Of a DNA stretch of 64,000 nucleotides, positions 8,021-16,138 are shown piece after piece. Every line of letters starts with the position of its first letter. Position 1 is the first letter of the stretch. Below the pieces are notes generated by a model that worked only from the letters and a program-made list of their open reading frames with translations, did not search any database and was not told the origin of the DNA. Source of the DNA: Streptomyces sp. T12 (GTDB lineage: Bacteria; Actinomycetota; Actinomycetes; Streptomycetales; Streptomycetaceae); assembly GCF_028736035.1 (NCBI RefSeq), contig NZ_CP117866.1, positions 10,581,001 through 10,645,000 on the forward strand, given 5' to 3'. The position numbers and the translations under genes were made by a program.

Positions 8021-9439
8021 GTGTCGACCGCGATGACCAGAGGCGTGGCGGTGGCGTCGCCAGGGATGTGGTGGGACGTGCCGAATGGGACCACGGAGGG
8101 GCGGATCGAGCGGCTGAGTCCGCTGGATGTGAGCAACCTGCGCATCGAGACGCGCGGAGTGCCCATGCACGTTGCCGCGCTCGCCTTCGTGGAAGGGGCG
8201 CCGCTCACGGACGGGCACGGGCAGCTGCGTTCGGGTGCGGTTCGCGAACGCATCGAGGCTCGTCTGAGCCTTGCTCCTCGCCTGCGCCAGGTGCTGTACC
8301 GGCCGTCCGTCGGCCTGGGGCCGCCCCTGTGGGTCGATGACCCGCGATTCGACATCCGTCACCACGTGCGAACGCGGGCGATTCCTCACCCCGGCGACGA
8401 GGCGACCCTGCTCGTTCTGTGCGCGGAGTTGAACGAGCCGCCACTGGACCGCTCGCGTCCCCTTTGGGAGCTGTGGCTGCTGCCCGGGCTCGCCGACGGC
8501 ACCGTCGCGATACTCGTCCGCCTGCACCACGCGGTCGCCGACGGCCTCGCCGCCCTCATGCTCATGGGCGCGCTGCTCGATCCGACCCGCGATGCGGTGT
8601 CCTCCGACCCCTGCCCGTGGTCACCTCAGTCACCTCCCGGCATGGGGGAACTGTGCTCGGACAGCCTCCGCCGGTACCACGCATCCCTGACAGGCGCAGC
8701 GCGCACACTCGGATCTCCCGCTCGTGCGACCACTCGCCTTCGATCCCTGTCGGCGGGGGCACGCCGACTCCGGCACGAGGGCCCAGCCCCTCGGCTTTCG
8801 ATGAACCGCCCGGTCGGCAGGCACCGGCGTCTTCTCCTCCTCCGAGCGGGCTTGGAGGACATCAGGGCCACGGCACACCTCCACCGGGCGACGATCAACG
8901 ACGTCGTGCTCACGGCGGTGGCCGCCGGAGCGCGCGGGCTGCTCCAGGCCCGGGGCGAGCTGACGCCCGGGCTGAGCATCACGGCATCGGTGGCGGCATC
9001 CCTGCGTACCCCGGCGGCGGACGGACGGCCCTGGGGAAACCGCGTGGGCATCATGCTGGTGCCGCTACCCGTGAGCGAGAGCGACCCACTCCGAGGGCTG
9101 CAACAAATCGCGGCTGCCACTGCGTCACGCAAACAGCTGCCTGCTTATCAACCCATGGGCCGGCTCGCCCAGTCGCTGCTGGTGCGGACCATGTTCCACC
9201 AGCGGCTGGTCAATCTGTTCACGAGCAACTTTCCCGGCCCAGCCATGCCCGTGAGCCTCGCGGGCGCCCGACTCCGGGAGCTGTTCCAACTGGGCGTGGT
9301 GCAGGGGAACGTGCCACTCAGCGTCGGAGTGATCTCCTACGACGGCCAGCTCAACTTCTCATTGGTCGGCGACGCGGACACCGTCCCGGACCTGGACGTC
9401 TTCGCCGCCGGGATGGCGGAGGTGCTGGACCGGTTCTGA
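8021..9439 (+). CDS. Wax ester synthase/diacylglycerol acyltransferase (WS/DGAT)
   Basis: A 472-residue acyltransferase that would join acyl-CoA to diacylglycerol or a fatty alcohol to make storage triacylglycerol or wax. The catalytic motif HHAVADG is at residues 169-175, and the C-terminal block FTSNFPGPAMPVSLAG matches the family's second conserved region. Length is typical. The GTG at 8021 is used; an ATG at 8033 is an alternative, and neither has a strong ribosome site. Homologues (Tgs1 and relatives) belong to the mycobacterial dormancy programme, where triacylglycerol is stored under hypoxia, which fits the island that follows. The 189-bp upstream gap contains no clear DevR-like box. 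Confidence 0.92.
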   Translation: MSTAMTRGVAVASPGMWWDVPNGTTEGRIERLSPLDVSNLRIETRGVPMHVAALAFVEGAPLTDGHGQLRSGAVRERIEARLSLAPRLRQVLYRPSVGLGPPLWVDDPRFDIRHHVRTRAIPHPGDEATLLVLCAELNEPPLDRSRPLWELWLLPGLADGTVAILVRLHHAVADGLAALMLMGALLDPTRDAVSSDPCPWSPQSPPGMGELCSDSLRRYHASLTGAARTLGSPARATTRLRSLSAGARRLRHEGPAPRLSMNRPVGRHRRLLLLRAGLEDIRATAHLHRATINDVVLTAVAAGARGLLQARGELTPGLSITASVAASLRTPAADGRPWGNRVGIMLVPLPVSESDPLRGLQQIAAATASRKQLPAYQPMGRLAQSLLVRTMFHQRLVNLFTSNFPGPAMPVSLAGARLRELFQLGVVQGNVPLSVGVISYDGQLNFSLVGDADTVPDLDVFAAGMAEVLDRF

Positions 9440-9448
9440 GCTGCGGAC

Positions 9449-10065
9449 GCTCTACCGAATCGCCCGCTTCTCCAAGTGCTCACTCTCGGCCGGCGGGCCG
9501 GCGCGATCCGTTCGCGTACGGCATCGACGTGTCCTGGGGTGCGGGCAGCGGCGCACTCCATGTCGTCCAGGCATGGAGCGCAACCAGCGGCGCTCCCGAA
9601 GTGGGGCCCCGACGGAGGCGAAGTCCACTGCCCTGTCACCCGCGGCGGAGCCGTCGACGCCCAGCACGATCGGACCATCGCTCTGCTGCTCGCGCACCAC
9701 GAGCACCGGACACCGGGCGTGCGCCGCGGCACGCGACTGCGACTCCAGGGCGTCAACGGCTCCCCGGTCACCACGAGATGACTGACGTCGACCTCGGGCG
9801 CCACCGTCCGGGCCCGCTCCACCGCCTCCGACACCACACGTTCGACCATGTTCTGGACTCCGCCCTCCGGCGGGCCCAGCGGCGACGGACCCAAGGGCGG
9901 ATGCATCGCGGGCCACGTGAACGCATGGATCACCCGCAACCACGCCCCGCGCAACCGCGCAGCCGCCTCCACAGCAGCAAGACCCGATGCCGAGCCGTCC
10001 ACGGGGGCCATCTGGCGCCGCTGCCGCTGCCGCTGCCGCTGCCGCTGCCGCTGCCGCTGCCGCAC
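9449..10065 (-). pseudogene. Frameshifted universal stress protein remnant
   Basis: Read on the minus strand, the pieces of a two-domain USP appear in different frames. One frame gives VDGSASGLAAVEAA through VSHLVVTGEPLT (first half of domain 1). A second gives HARCPVLVVREQQ and then VLGVDGSAAGDRAVDFA (end of domain 1, start of domain 2). A third gives LVALHAWTTWSAPLPAPQDT, and the end PPAESEHLEK is back in the second. The core ATP-loop of domain 1 is missing. At the N-terminus the usual first beta strand has been replaced by a hexanucleotide repeat. At least three frame changes make a functional product unlikely. Confidence 0.8.
10021..10062. repeat. Hexanucleotide tandem repeat (CTGCCG)7
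   Basis: Seven perfect copies of CTGCCG lie in a row, with a partial copy just before. The repeat falls at the 5' end of the broken USP reading frame on the minus strand, where it encodes Arg-Gln repeats, and 57 bp upstream of the formate dehydrogenase start on the plus strand. Repeats of this kind change length by slippage in units of two codons. Confidence 0.95.
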
Positions 10066-10118
10066 GCAAGCGCAATGCCGGAATTGCGGCCTCGTGCGGC
10101 CGCCGCCACGATGAGGGC

Positions 10119-11804
10119 ATGGCTCCCGTTGGTCCCGTGGACCGTTTCGACGCGTTCCGGGCCTTGGACGATCGGCGTGGGCGGCCGGGAGGCCGGCTGA
10201 TCGAGTCGCTGGCCGAGGTCAGGGCCGGTACAGCGGACAACCCCGAGGTCTGGGCTCCGGCGGCAGCCGTCGAGGTCGGTCTGCCCGCTGCCGCCGCCCT
10301 GGGACCAGCCAGTTACTACGCGGACCTTGCCGCTCCGCACGGCCGCCGTCATGTCCGGATCTGTGCGGCGACGGCGTGCTTCGCCGCGCAGGCCGGACGA
10401 CATCTCCTCGAGGTGGAACGCGAACTGGGTGTCGACGCGGACGCGGTCTCACCGGACGGAGAGACATCACTGCAGACCGTTCGCTGTCTGGGCTACTGCT
10501 ACGCGGGTCCCGCCGCGCTCGACGGGGACACGCCCTGCACAGGCCCGACGCTGGCCGGTCAGCTCGCGGGACGTGAGCCCGCGCGGGCGCCGGAGATTCC
10601 GGCGGCCGACGACACGGGCGACCCCGTGCTCCTGGGCGGAGTGGTGGCCGGGGAGCCCACGTGGCAGGTGTGGCCGCGGATGGTGACGACCGGTTCCGCG
10701 GACGCGGTCCAGCTGGAGGTGGCCGCATCCGGGCTGCGGGGCCGTGGCGGAGCGGGGTTCCGGGTGGCTGCGAAGTGGGCGGCGGCCGGCCGGGCCCCCG
10801 GCACCGTGGTGGTGGCCAACGGCGACGAGGGCGACCCTGGTTCCTACGCCGACCGGCTACTCATGGAGGCGGAGCCGGAGCGGGTGTTGGAGGGCCTGGC
10901 CCTGGCCTGCTTCGCGTGCGGGGCAGAACGCGGTGTGATCCTGGTGCGCTCGGAGTATCCCCGCGCGCTGGCGCGGATGAGGGAAGCAGCCGAGCGGGCA
11001 TACGCCGACGGGCACTTCGGGCCGTCCGTTCACGGCACGGACACCACCCTGGATGTGGAGGTGGCGGAGGGCGCCGGGTCATATGTCGCGGGTGAGGAGA
11101 CGGCCCTGATCGCGAGCCTGGAGGGGGACAGGGGTTGTGCCCGGCCGCGTCCGCCCTACCCGACCCAGCGCGGGCTGTGGGACGCGCCGACGGTGGTGAA
11201 CAACGTCGAGACCCTTGCCTCCGTCCCATGGATCGTCTCCCGTGGCGGGGAGGCGTACGCGCGGCGCGGGGTTCCGGGTGAGACCGGGACGAAGCTGGTC
11301 TGCCTGTCCGAGCGGTTCGCCCGACCGGGGGCGTACGAAGTCGAGCTGGGCACCCCGCTGGTGCGGATCGTCAATGAGCTGGGCGGCGGACTGAAGGCGG
11401 GCGCCGAGTTGAGCGCCGTGCAGGTCGGCGGACCGCTGGGTGGCTTCCTCTCCGTGGACGGGCTGGATGTCCCGCTGACCACCACCGCCCTCGCGGCCCG
11501 GGGCGCCGCGCTCGGTCACGCCGGACTGGTCGCCTTCGACCAGCATGTGTCCCCGGAGGAACTGCTGCGGCACATCTGGCAGTTCGCCGCGGCCGAGAGC
11601 TGTGGTGCCTGCTCGCCCTGCCGCGTGGGCTCGCGCCGCGGCCTGGAGCTGGCGTCCGCCGGGGGTCCGCCCGGACGGGAATGGCAACGGCTCGGGCGTG
11701 TTCTGGCCGAGGCGAGCCTGTGCGCCTTCGGACGGCGCATTCCGCATGCGGTGCACAGTCTCGCCCGCGTCTACGGTGACCGCCTGCGGGGATGGGGACC
11801 ATGA
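10119..11804 (+). CDS. Formate dehydrogenase NADH-binding flavoprotein subunit (NuoE-NuoF fusion)
   Basis: A 561-residue cytoplasmic subunit that would take electrons from the formate-oxidising subunit and reduce NAD+. The N-terminal NuoE-like thioredoxin fold carries the [2Fe-2S] ligands Cys82, Cys87, Cys123 and Cys127. A NuoF-like part follows with the glycine-rich NADH/FMN motifs GLRGRGGAGF and ANGDEGDPGSYADR, the block GEETALIASLEG, and near the C-terminus the [4Fe-4S] ligands SCGACSPC plus a later Cys in SLCAFG. Start 10119 is preferred because upstream codons run into the hexanucleotide repeat. It overlaps the catalytic subunit by 13 bp. The pair resembles soluble NAD-dependent formate dehydrogenases rather than complex I, as no other Nuo genes are near. 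Confidence 0.9.
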   Translation: MAPVGPVDRFDAFRALDDRRGRPGGRLIESLAEVRAGTADNPEVWAPAAAVEVGLPAAAALGPASYYADLAAPHGRRHVRICAATACFAAQAGRHLLEVERELGVDADAVSPDGETSLQTVRCLGYCYAGPAALDGDTPCTGPTLAGQLAGREPARAPEIPAADDTGDPVLLGGVVAGEPTWQVWPRMVTTGSADAVQLEVAASGLRGRGGAGFRVAAKWAAAGRAPGTVVVANGDEGDPGSYADRLLMEAEPERVLEGLALACFACGAERGVILVRSEYPRALARMREAAERAYADGHFGPSVHGTDTTLDVEVAEGAGSYVAGEETALIASLEGDRGCARPRPPYPTQRGLWDAPTVVNNVETLASVPWIVSRGGEAYARRGVPGETGTKLVCLSERFARPGAYEVELGTPLVRIVNELGGGLKAGAELSAVQVGGPLGGFLSVDGLDVPLTTTALAARGAALGHAGLVAFDQHVSPEELLRHIWQFAAAESCGACSPCRVGSRRGLELASAGGPPGREWQRLGRVLAEASLCAFGRRIPHAVHSLARVYGDRLRGWGP

Positions 11805-14482
11805 TCGAGGTCGAGGTCGAGGTCGACGGGGCGGACGTCTCCGTTCCCGAGGGGGCCTCCCTGCTCTCGGCAGTGAGGGCGGCCGACGCCGAGCTACCCG
11901 CCCTGTGCTCCGACGACCGGCTCAGTCCCGCCGGCTCCTGCCGTACCTGTCTCGTGCGGGCCGAGGGCCAGATCGTGGCGGCCTGCGTGACCCCGGCCGT
12001 GGCAGGTGCGCGCGTCGAAACCGGCACCGACGAACTCCGGCAGCTGCGCCGGGACGCGGTGGAGCTCATCGCATCAGCCCTGCCGCCCCGCGCGCTGAGC
12101 GCTGATAACCCCAGCGAACTCGCCCGGGTTTGCCGGTCGTTGGGCATCAGCGCCGAGACGGCCCAGGGCGGGGGAGGGCGGGGTGGGGACCACACCCACC
12201 CCTACGTCCACCTGGACCGGGACCTGTGTATCGCCTGCGGCCGGTGCGTCCGCATGTGCTCCGACGTACAGGGCACCTTCGCCCTGACCCTGACCGGCCG
12301 GGGCGGCGACACCGTCGTCGCCCCCGGCACCGGCGGGCCCTGGGCCGAGTCGGACTGCGTGGCCTGCGGCGGCTGCGTGGACACCTGCCCCACCGGCGCG
12401 ATCACCGAGCCCGGCCCGGGGCGCGGACTCACGTCCGCCCATCGGCCGGCCGCCACCCGCACGACGTGCGGATACTGCGGTGTCGGCTGCGCCCTGGACG
12501 TCATCACGTCCGACGCCGAGGTCACGGCGGTCCTGCCGGCCCGGGACGGCCCGGTCAACCAGGGCCACGCCTGCGTCAAGGGCCGCTTCGCCCATGGCTA
12601 TCTCACCTCTTCCGAACGCCTGACCCGGCCCCTGCTGCGCCGCCACGGCCGCCTGGAATCCGTCGGCTGGGACGAAGCGCTCGGCCATGTGGCGCGGGGC
12701 CTGAGAGAGGCCGCTGACACCGGCGGCCCGGACACCGTGGCGGCGATCTCCTCGGCCCGTGCCACCAACGAGGAGAACTACCTCGTCCAGAAGTTCATGC
12801 GGGTCGTCATCGGCACGAACAACGTCGACAACTGCTCCCGTCTGTGCCACTCCCCGTCCGCTGCCGGCCTGACCGCCTCCTTCGGGCTGTCCGGCGGCAC
12901 CGACAGCTTCGACGACGTCGAGCGGTCCGACTGCCTGCTGGTGGTCGGGGCCAATCCGGTCGAAGCCCATCCGGTGGTCGGCGCACGCCTGCTCCGGCGG
13001 GTGCTGCGCGGGGCCAAGCTGGTCGTCGCCGATCCCCGCGCCGTGGGCCTCGCTCTGCATGCCGACGTACACCTGCGGCCCCGCCCCGGTACGAACGTGG
13101 CGCTCTTCCACGGTCTGGCCCACGTCCTGCTCGCCGAGGGGCTGACCGACGAGGAGTTCCTGCGCGAGCGGGCCACCGGCCTGCCGGAGCTCGTCGAGCT
13201 GCTGGACGACTACCCGCCCGACCGGGTCGCGGACGTCACCGGGGTGCCCGCCGCGGACCTGGTTGCCGCGGCCCGGCTGTACGGCCGTGCCGGGCGGCCC
13301 GCGATCGTCTACGGCCTGGGCGTCACCGAGCACCTGCACGGCACGGACGGGGTACGGTCACTGGCCAACCTGGCGATCCTGCGGGGTGCCGTGGGCAGCG
13401 ACCGTGGGCACGGCGTCAACCCCCTGCGCGGCCAGAACAACGTCCAGGGTGCATCCGACATGGGGGCGCTGCCCGACCTCCTGCCCGGCTATGGAAAGGT
13501 GACCGACCCCGCAGTGCGGTCGCGGGCCGAGGCGGTGTGGGGTGTACAGGTCCCCGAACGGCCCGGCATGCGGATCCCGGACATGTTCGCCGCGGCACGG
13601 GCCGGGGAGCTGCGGGCTCTGTGGGTGATCGGTGAGGACGTCTGCGCCACCGACCCCGACGCGAACCGGGTGGCCGAAGCCCTGGACGCGTGTCCGCTCG
13701 TGGTGTGCAACGAACTGTTCCTGTCCGAGACCGCCCGCCACGCCGACGTCGTGCTGCCGGTCGCGTCCTGGCTGGAGAAGGACGGCACCTTCGTCAACTT
13801 CGACCGCCGGTTTCAGCGGGTCCGCCCTGCCGTGCCCCCGCCGGGTGAGGCGCGCAGCGACTTCGACGTCGTACGCGCCCTCGCCGCGCTCATGGGAGCT
13901 GACCTGGACTGCTCCGCTCCGGCCGACGCGCTGGCCGAGTGCGGTCGGGTCGCACCCGTCTTCGCGGGTCTCTCCCACGAGCGGCTGGACCGTGAGGGCG
14001 CCGTGCCGTGGCCTTGCCCGGACCCCGGCCGACCGGGGCAGGCCAAGCTCTACGCGGAACGGTTCGCCACGCCGGACGGGCGGGCCCACCTGGCCTCGGC
14101 GCCCTATCTCCCACCCGGGGAAACCCCCGACGACGACTATCCGTTGGTCCTGGTCACCGGGCGGCGCTGGGCGCACTACAACTCCGGCAGCATGACCCGC
14201 CGCGGCGGCAATCTCGCGCTCGACCCGGTCGACTTCCTCGACCTGCACCCCGACGACGCCGCCCGATACGGCGTCCGGGACGGTGCGCAGGTCGGAGTGG
14301 AGAGTCGGCATGGCCGGGCCCGGCTCATCGCCAGGATCAGCGAACAGACAGCTACCGGGCAGGCGTTCTGCTCGTTCCACTTCCCCGCGAGCGGAGTGAA
14401 CCGCCTGACATCCGACCACGCGGACACCGTCACATCCTGTCCTGAGTACAAGGTCACCGCGGTACGCGTGACGGTGGGGTGA
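11792..14482 (+). CDS. NAD-dependent formate dehydrogenase, molybdopterin catalytic subunit
   Basis: An 896-residue molybdenum/tungsten bis-MGD enzyme that oxidises formate to CO2. Domains in order: an N-terminal [2Fe-2S] ferredoxin (about 1-80, LCSDD...GSCRTCLV); a NuoG-type His/Cys-rich region; two [4Fe-4S] clusters (CIACGRCVRMC and CVACGGCVDTC); the Fe4S module CGYCGVGC; the molybdopterin core; and a C-terminal dinucleotide-binding domain (GRRWAHYNSGSMTRR). The metal ligand is Cys352 in NCSRLCHSPS, so this is a cysteine, not selenocysteine, enzyme. An ATG at 11801 is an alternative start. No fdhD sulfurtransferase or cofactor gene is nearby, so maturation must use genes elsewhere. The 13-bp gap to the convergent CBS gene leaves no room for a terminator. 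Confidence 0.93.
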   Translation: MGTMIEVEVEVDGADVSVPEGASLLSAVRAADAELPALCSDDRLSPAGSCRTCLVRAEGQIVAACVTPAVAGARVETGTDELRQLRRDAVELIASALPPRALSADNPSELARVCRSLGISAETAQGGGGRGGDHTHPYVHLDRDLCIACGRCVRMCSDVQGTFALTLTGRGGDTVVAPGTGGPWAESDCVACGGCVDTCPTGAITEPGPGRGLTSAHRPAATRTTCGYCGVGCALDVITSDAEVTAVLPARDGPVNQGHACVKGRFAHGYLTSSERLTRPLLRRHGRLESVGWDEALGHVARGLREAADTGGPDTVAAISSARATNEENYLVQKFMRVVIGTNNVDNCSRLCHSPSAAGLTASFGLSGGTDSFDDVERSDCLLVVGANPVEAHPVVGARLLRRVLRGAKLVVADPRAVGLALHADVHLRPRPGTNVALFHGLAHVLLAEGLTDEEFLRERATGLPELVELLDDYPPDRVADVTGVPAADLVAAARLYGRAGRPAIVYGLGVTEHLHGTDGVRSLANLAILRGAVGSDRGHGVNPLRGQNNVQGASDMGALPDLLPGYGKVTDPAVRSRAEAVWGVQVPERPGMRIPDMFAAARAGELRALWVIGEDVCATDPDANRVAEALDACPLVVCNELFLSETARHADVVLPVASWLEKDGTFVNFDRRFQRVRPAVPPPGEARSDFDVVRALAALMGADLDCSAPADALAECGRVAPVFAGLSHERLDREGAVPWPCPDPGRPGQAKLYAERFATPDGRAHLASAPYLPPGETPDDDYPLVLVTGRRWAHYNSGSMTRRGGNLALDPVDFLDLHPDDAARYGVRDGAQVGVESRHGRARLIARISEQTATGQAFCSFHFPASGVNRLTSDHADTVTSCPEYKVTAVRVTVG

Positions 14483-14495
14483 TCGCGTCCGCCGG

Positions 14496-14915
14496 TCAGG
14501 GGACCGCGCAGACGACCTCGACGAAGTGGCCCACCCTGTCCTCGGGCAGGTGACGTGCGAGGTCCGCCTCGCTGATCATGCCGACGAGGCGATGGTCGTC
14601 AATGACGGGCAACCGCCTGATCCTGTGCTCCTCCATTGCCCGGAGGACCTGGTCGGCATCGGCTCCGGCGTCGATCGTGACCGGCTTGCCCTGCTCGAGC
14701 TGGCCCGCGGGCACGGTCCGGGGGTCCTTGCCCTTGGCGAGGCACTTCACCACGATGTCGCGGTCGGTGATGATCCCGTGGAGCCTGTCGTCCTCGCCGC
14801 AGATCGGGAGGGCGCCGACGTTCAGCTCCTTCATCCTGCGTGCCGCGTCCTGAAGCGTCTCGTTCTCCCGGATGCAGGTGGCACCGGTGTGCATGATCTC
14901 CCGGGCAGTGGGCAT
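14496..14915 (-). CDS. Hrp1-type two-CBS-domain protein
   Basis: A 139-residue protein made of two CBS domains only, a nucleotide-sensing module. It matches M. tuberculosis Hrp1 (Rv2626c, DosR regulon) along its length: the start MPTAREIM...CIRENETL, the blocks GALPICGEDDRLHGIITDRD (about 33-52) and MEEHRIRRLPVI, and the end SEADLARHLPED are all shared in position. The start at 14915 has a good AAGGAGA site; the frame is open for another 54 codons upstream without protein-like composition. It is convergent with the formate dehydrogenase genes. The ligand and partner are unknown; CBS pairs commonly bind AMP, ATP or SAM. Confidence 0.93.
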   Translation of the reverse strand: MPTAREIMHTGATCIRENETLQDAARRMKELNVGALPICGEDDRLHGIITDRDIVVKCLAKGKDPRTVPAGQLEQGKPVTIDAGADADQVLRAMEEHRIRRLPVIDDHRLVGMISEADLARHLPEDRVGHFVEVVCAVP

Positions 14916-15146
14916 GGTCGTCTCCTTCGAAACGTCGCCGTCCGCGCGGGGAGAGCCCAGGGAGCCTGGCCCGCCCCGGCCGGTACTACTCGAGTCCAGT
15001 GTGGGTTGTTCGCATCCCGTGCGCATGCCGGGAACAGGCGGGCACGTCACCCGAGCGGTGGCGGGCTCCATGCTCATGGGTCGCCGAGCGCCTCCCGGTC
15101 AACGCCCCGGATGACGGATTGCCTCCGCCTCGGAGTGCACCTTCGC

Positions 15147-16025
15147 TCAAGGCTGCGCGCGCCCGCGACCATGGTCGGTGGCGTACGCGGCGAACACCTC
15201 CGCCGGTGGTCCTCCCGTGTGGAGGAAGCGCTGGTCAAGGATGGCGGCGAGGTCTGCCAGGGCACCGGCGAGCAGGTCACCGGCCAGTCGTACCTCGGGT
15301 CGTCGCGCTGCCTGTCCGCGCTCGGCGAGGGCGGCGGCGTAGCCGACCATGGCCGCCAGTGACGAGTGGTCCTCGCCGTCATGGAAGTAGTACGCCTCGG
15401 CGTACTGGGTGAAGTCGATGCGGACGCGTACGATTTCGGTGGCCAGGCTGTCCAGTAGCAGGGCTCCCGCAGTGGAGTCGAGCTGCGCTGTCGTCGGGTC
15501 CGAGTCGCGCAGCAGCGCCAGCCGGATGGCGAGGACCCTCCTGCGGGTCAGCGCCGGGTAGATCTCCAGCACCCAGGAGACCGTGGCCGTCAGGAGGGCG
15601 AAGCCGACGAGGGCTTCCAGCGGTGAGACCAGGCGCAGCCAGGCCTCACCGGGTGCGATGTCTCCCAGGCCCAGGGTGGCCACGGTGACGAGCGAGAGAT
15701 ACAAGGAGTCGAGCAGTGCCGGCTCCTGTGCCGCCTCGGAACCGGGTGAGAAGGCGAACGCGTCCGGCATGTGCGGCCAGTAGACGATGGCCCAGCCGAT
15801 GACGACGGTTCCGGCCCACATGGCCACCACCGTCACCATGGCGAGTGGTCCGACGAGCCCGACCACCCGCCTGCCCGCACGGACGCGCCGGGTCAGTCGC
15901 CACAGAGCCGTCATCACGAGGCGGCTCAGGCCGCCGTGGCGGGTGGGGTGCCAGAGCGTGTGGAACAGGTCCCGCAAACTGACCATGACGAGCCCGGCAC
16001 CGACCAGCGAGACCAACCACTTCAT
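15147..16025 (-). CDS. Two-transmembrane potassium channel
   Basis: A 292-residue ion channel subunit. The N-terminus has a hydrophobic stretch (about 4-22), then TM segments flank a pore loop with the selectivity-filter sequence TLGLGD near residues 117-122; the commonest bacterial filter is TVGYGD or TVGLGD, so this is a mild variant. The cytoplasmic C-terminal half (about 150-292) is helical and contains none of the RCK/TrkA-N motifs. The start at 16025 is chosen for the ATG after a GGGAGGTG ribosome site. It lies 113 bp downstream of the GH65 gene in the same orientation. Two separate TrkA-type proteins are encoded about 28 kb away. Confidence 0.83.
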   Translation of the reverse strand: MKWLVSLVGAGLVMVSLRDLFHTLWHPTRHGGLSRLVMTALWRLTRRVRAGRRVVGLVGPLAMVTVVAMWAGTVVIGWAIVYWPHMPDAFAFSPGSEAAQEPALLDSLYLSLVTVATLGLGDIAPGEAWLRLVSPLEALVGFALLTATVSWVLEIYPALTRRRVLAIRLALLRDSDPTTAQLDSTAGALLLDSLATEIVRVRIDFTQYAEAYYFHDGEDHSSLAAMVGYAAALAERGQAARRPEVRLAGDLLAGALADLAAILDQRFLHTGGPPAEVFAAYATDHGRGRAQP

Positions 16026-16138
16026 GCACACCTCCCACAGCGCTGTCACCCGGTGCGGAACCCCCGTTATCGGAGCCCAGGCCCCAAACTGACGGATCGT
16101 GCGGCAGACGCGGGGCCCGGCACGCCCATCCGCGCGGA

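Noticed and set aside
10021..10062. Hexanucleotide array as a CRISPR or protein-coding repeat
   Set aside because: Six-base unit without spacers is a simple microsatellite, and the frames it encodes are only dipeptide runs.
16071..16084. CGGAGCCCAGGCCC upstream of the K+ channel
   Set aside because: Partial match only, unpaired; GC-rich DNA would give this by chance.
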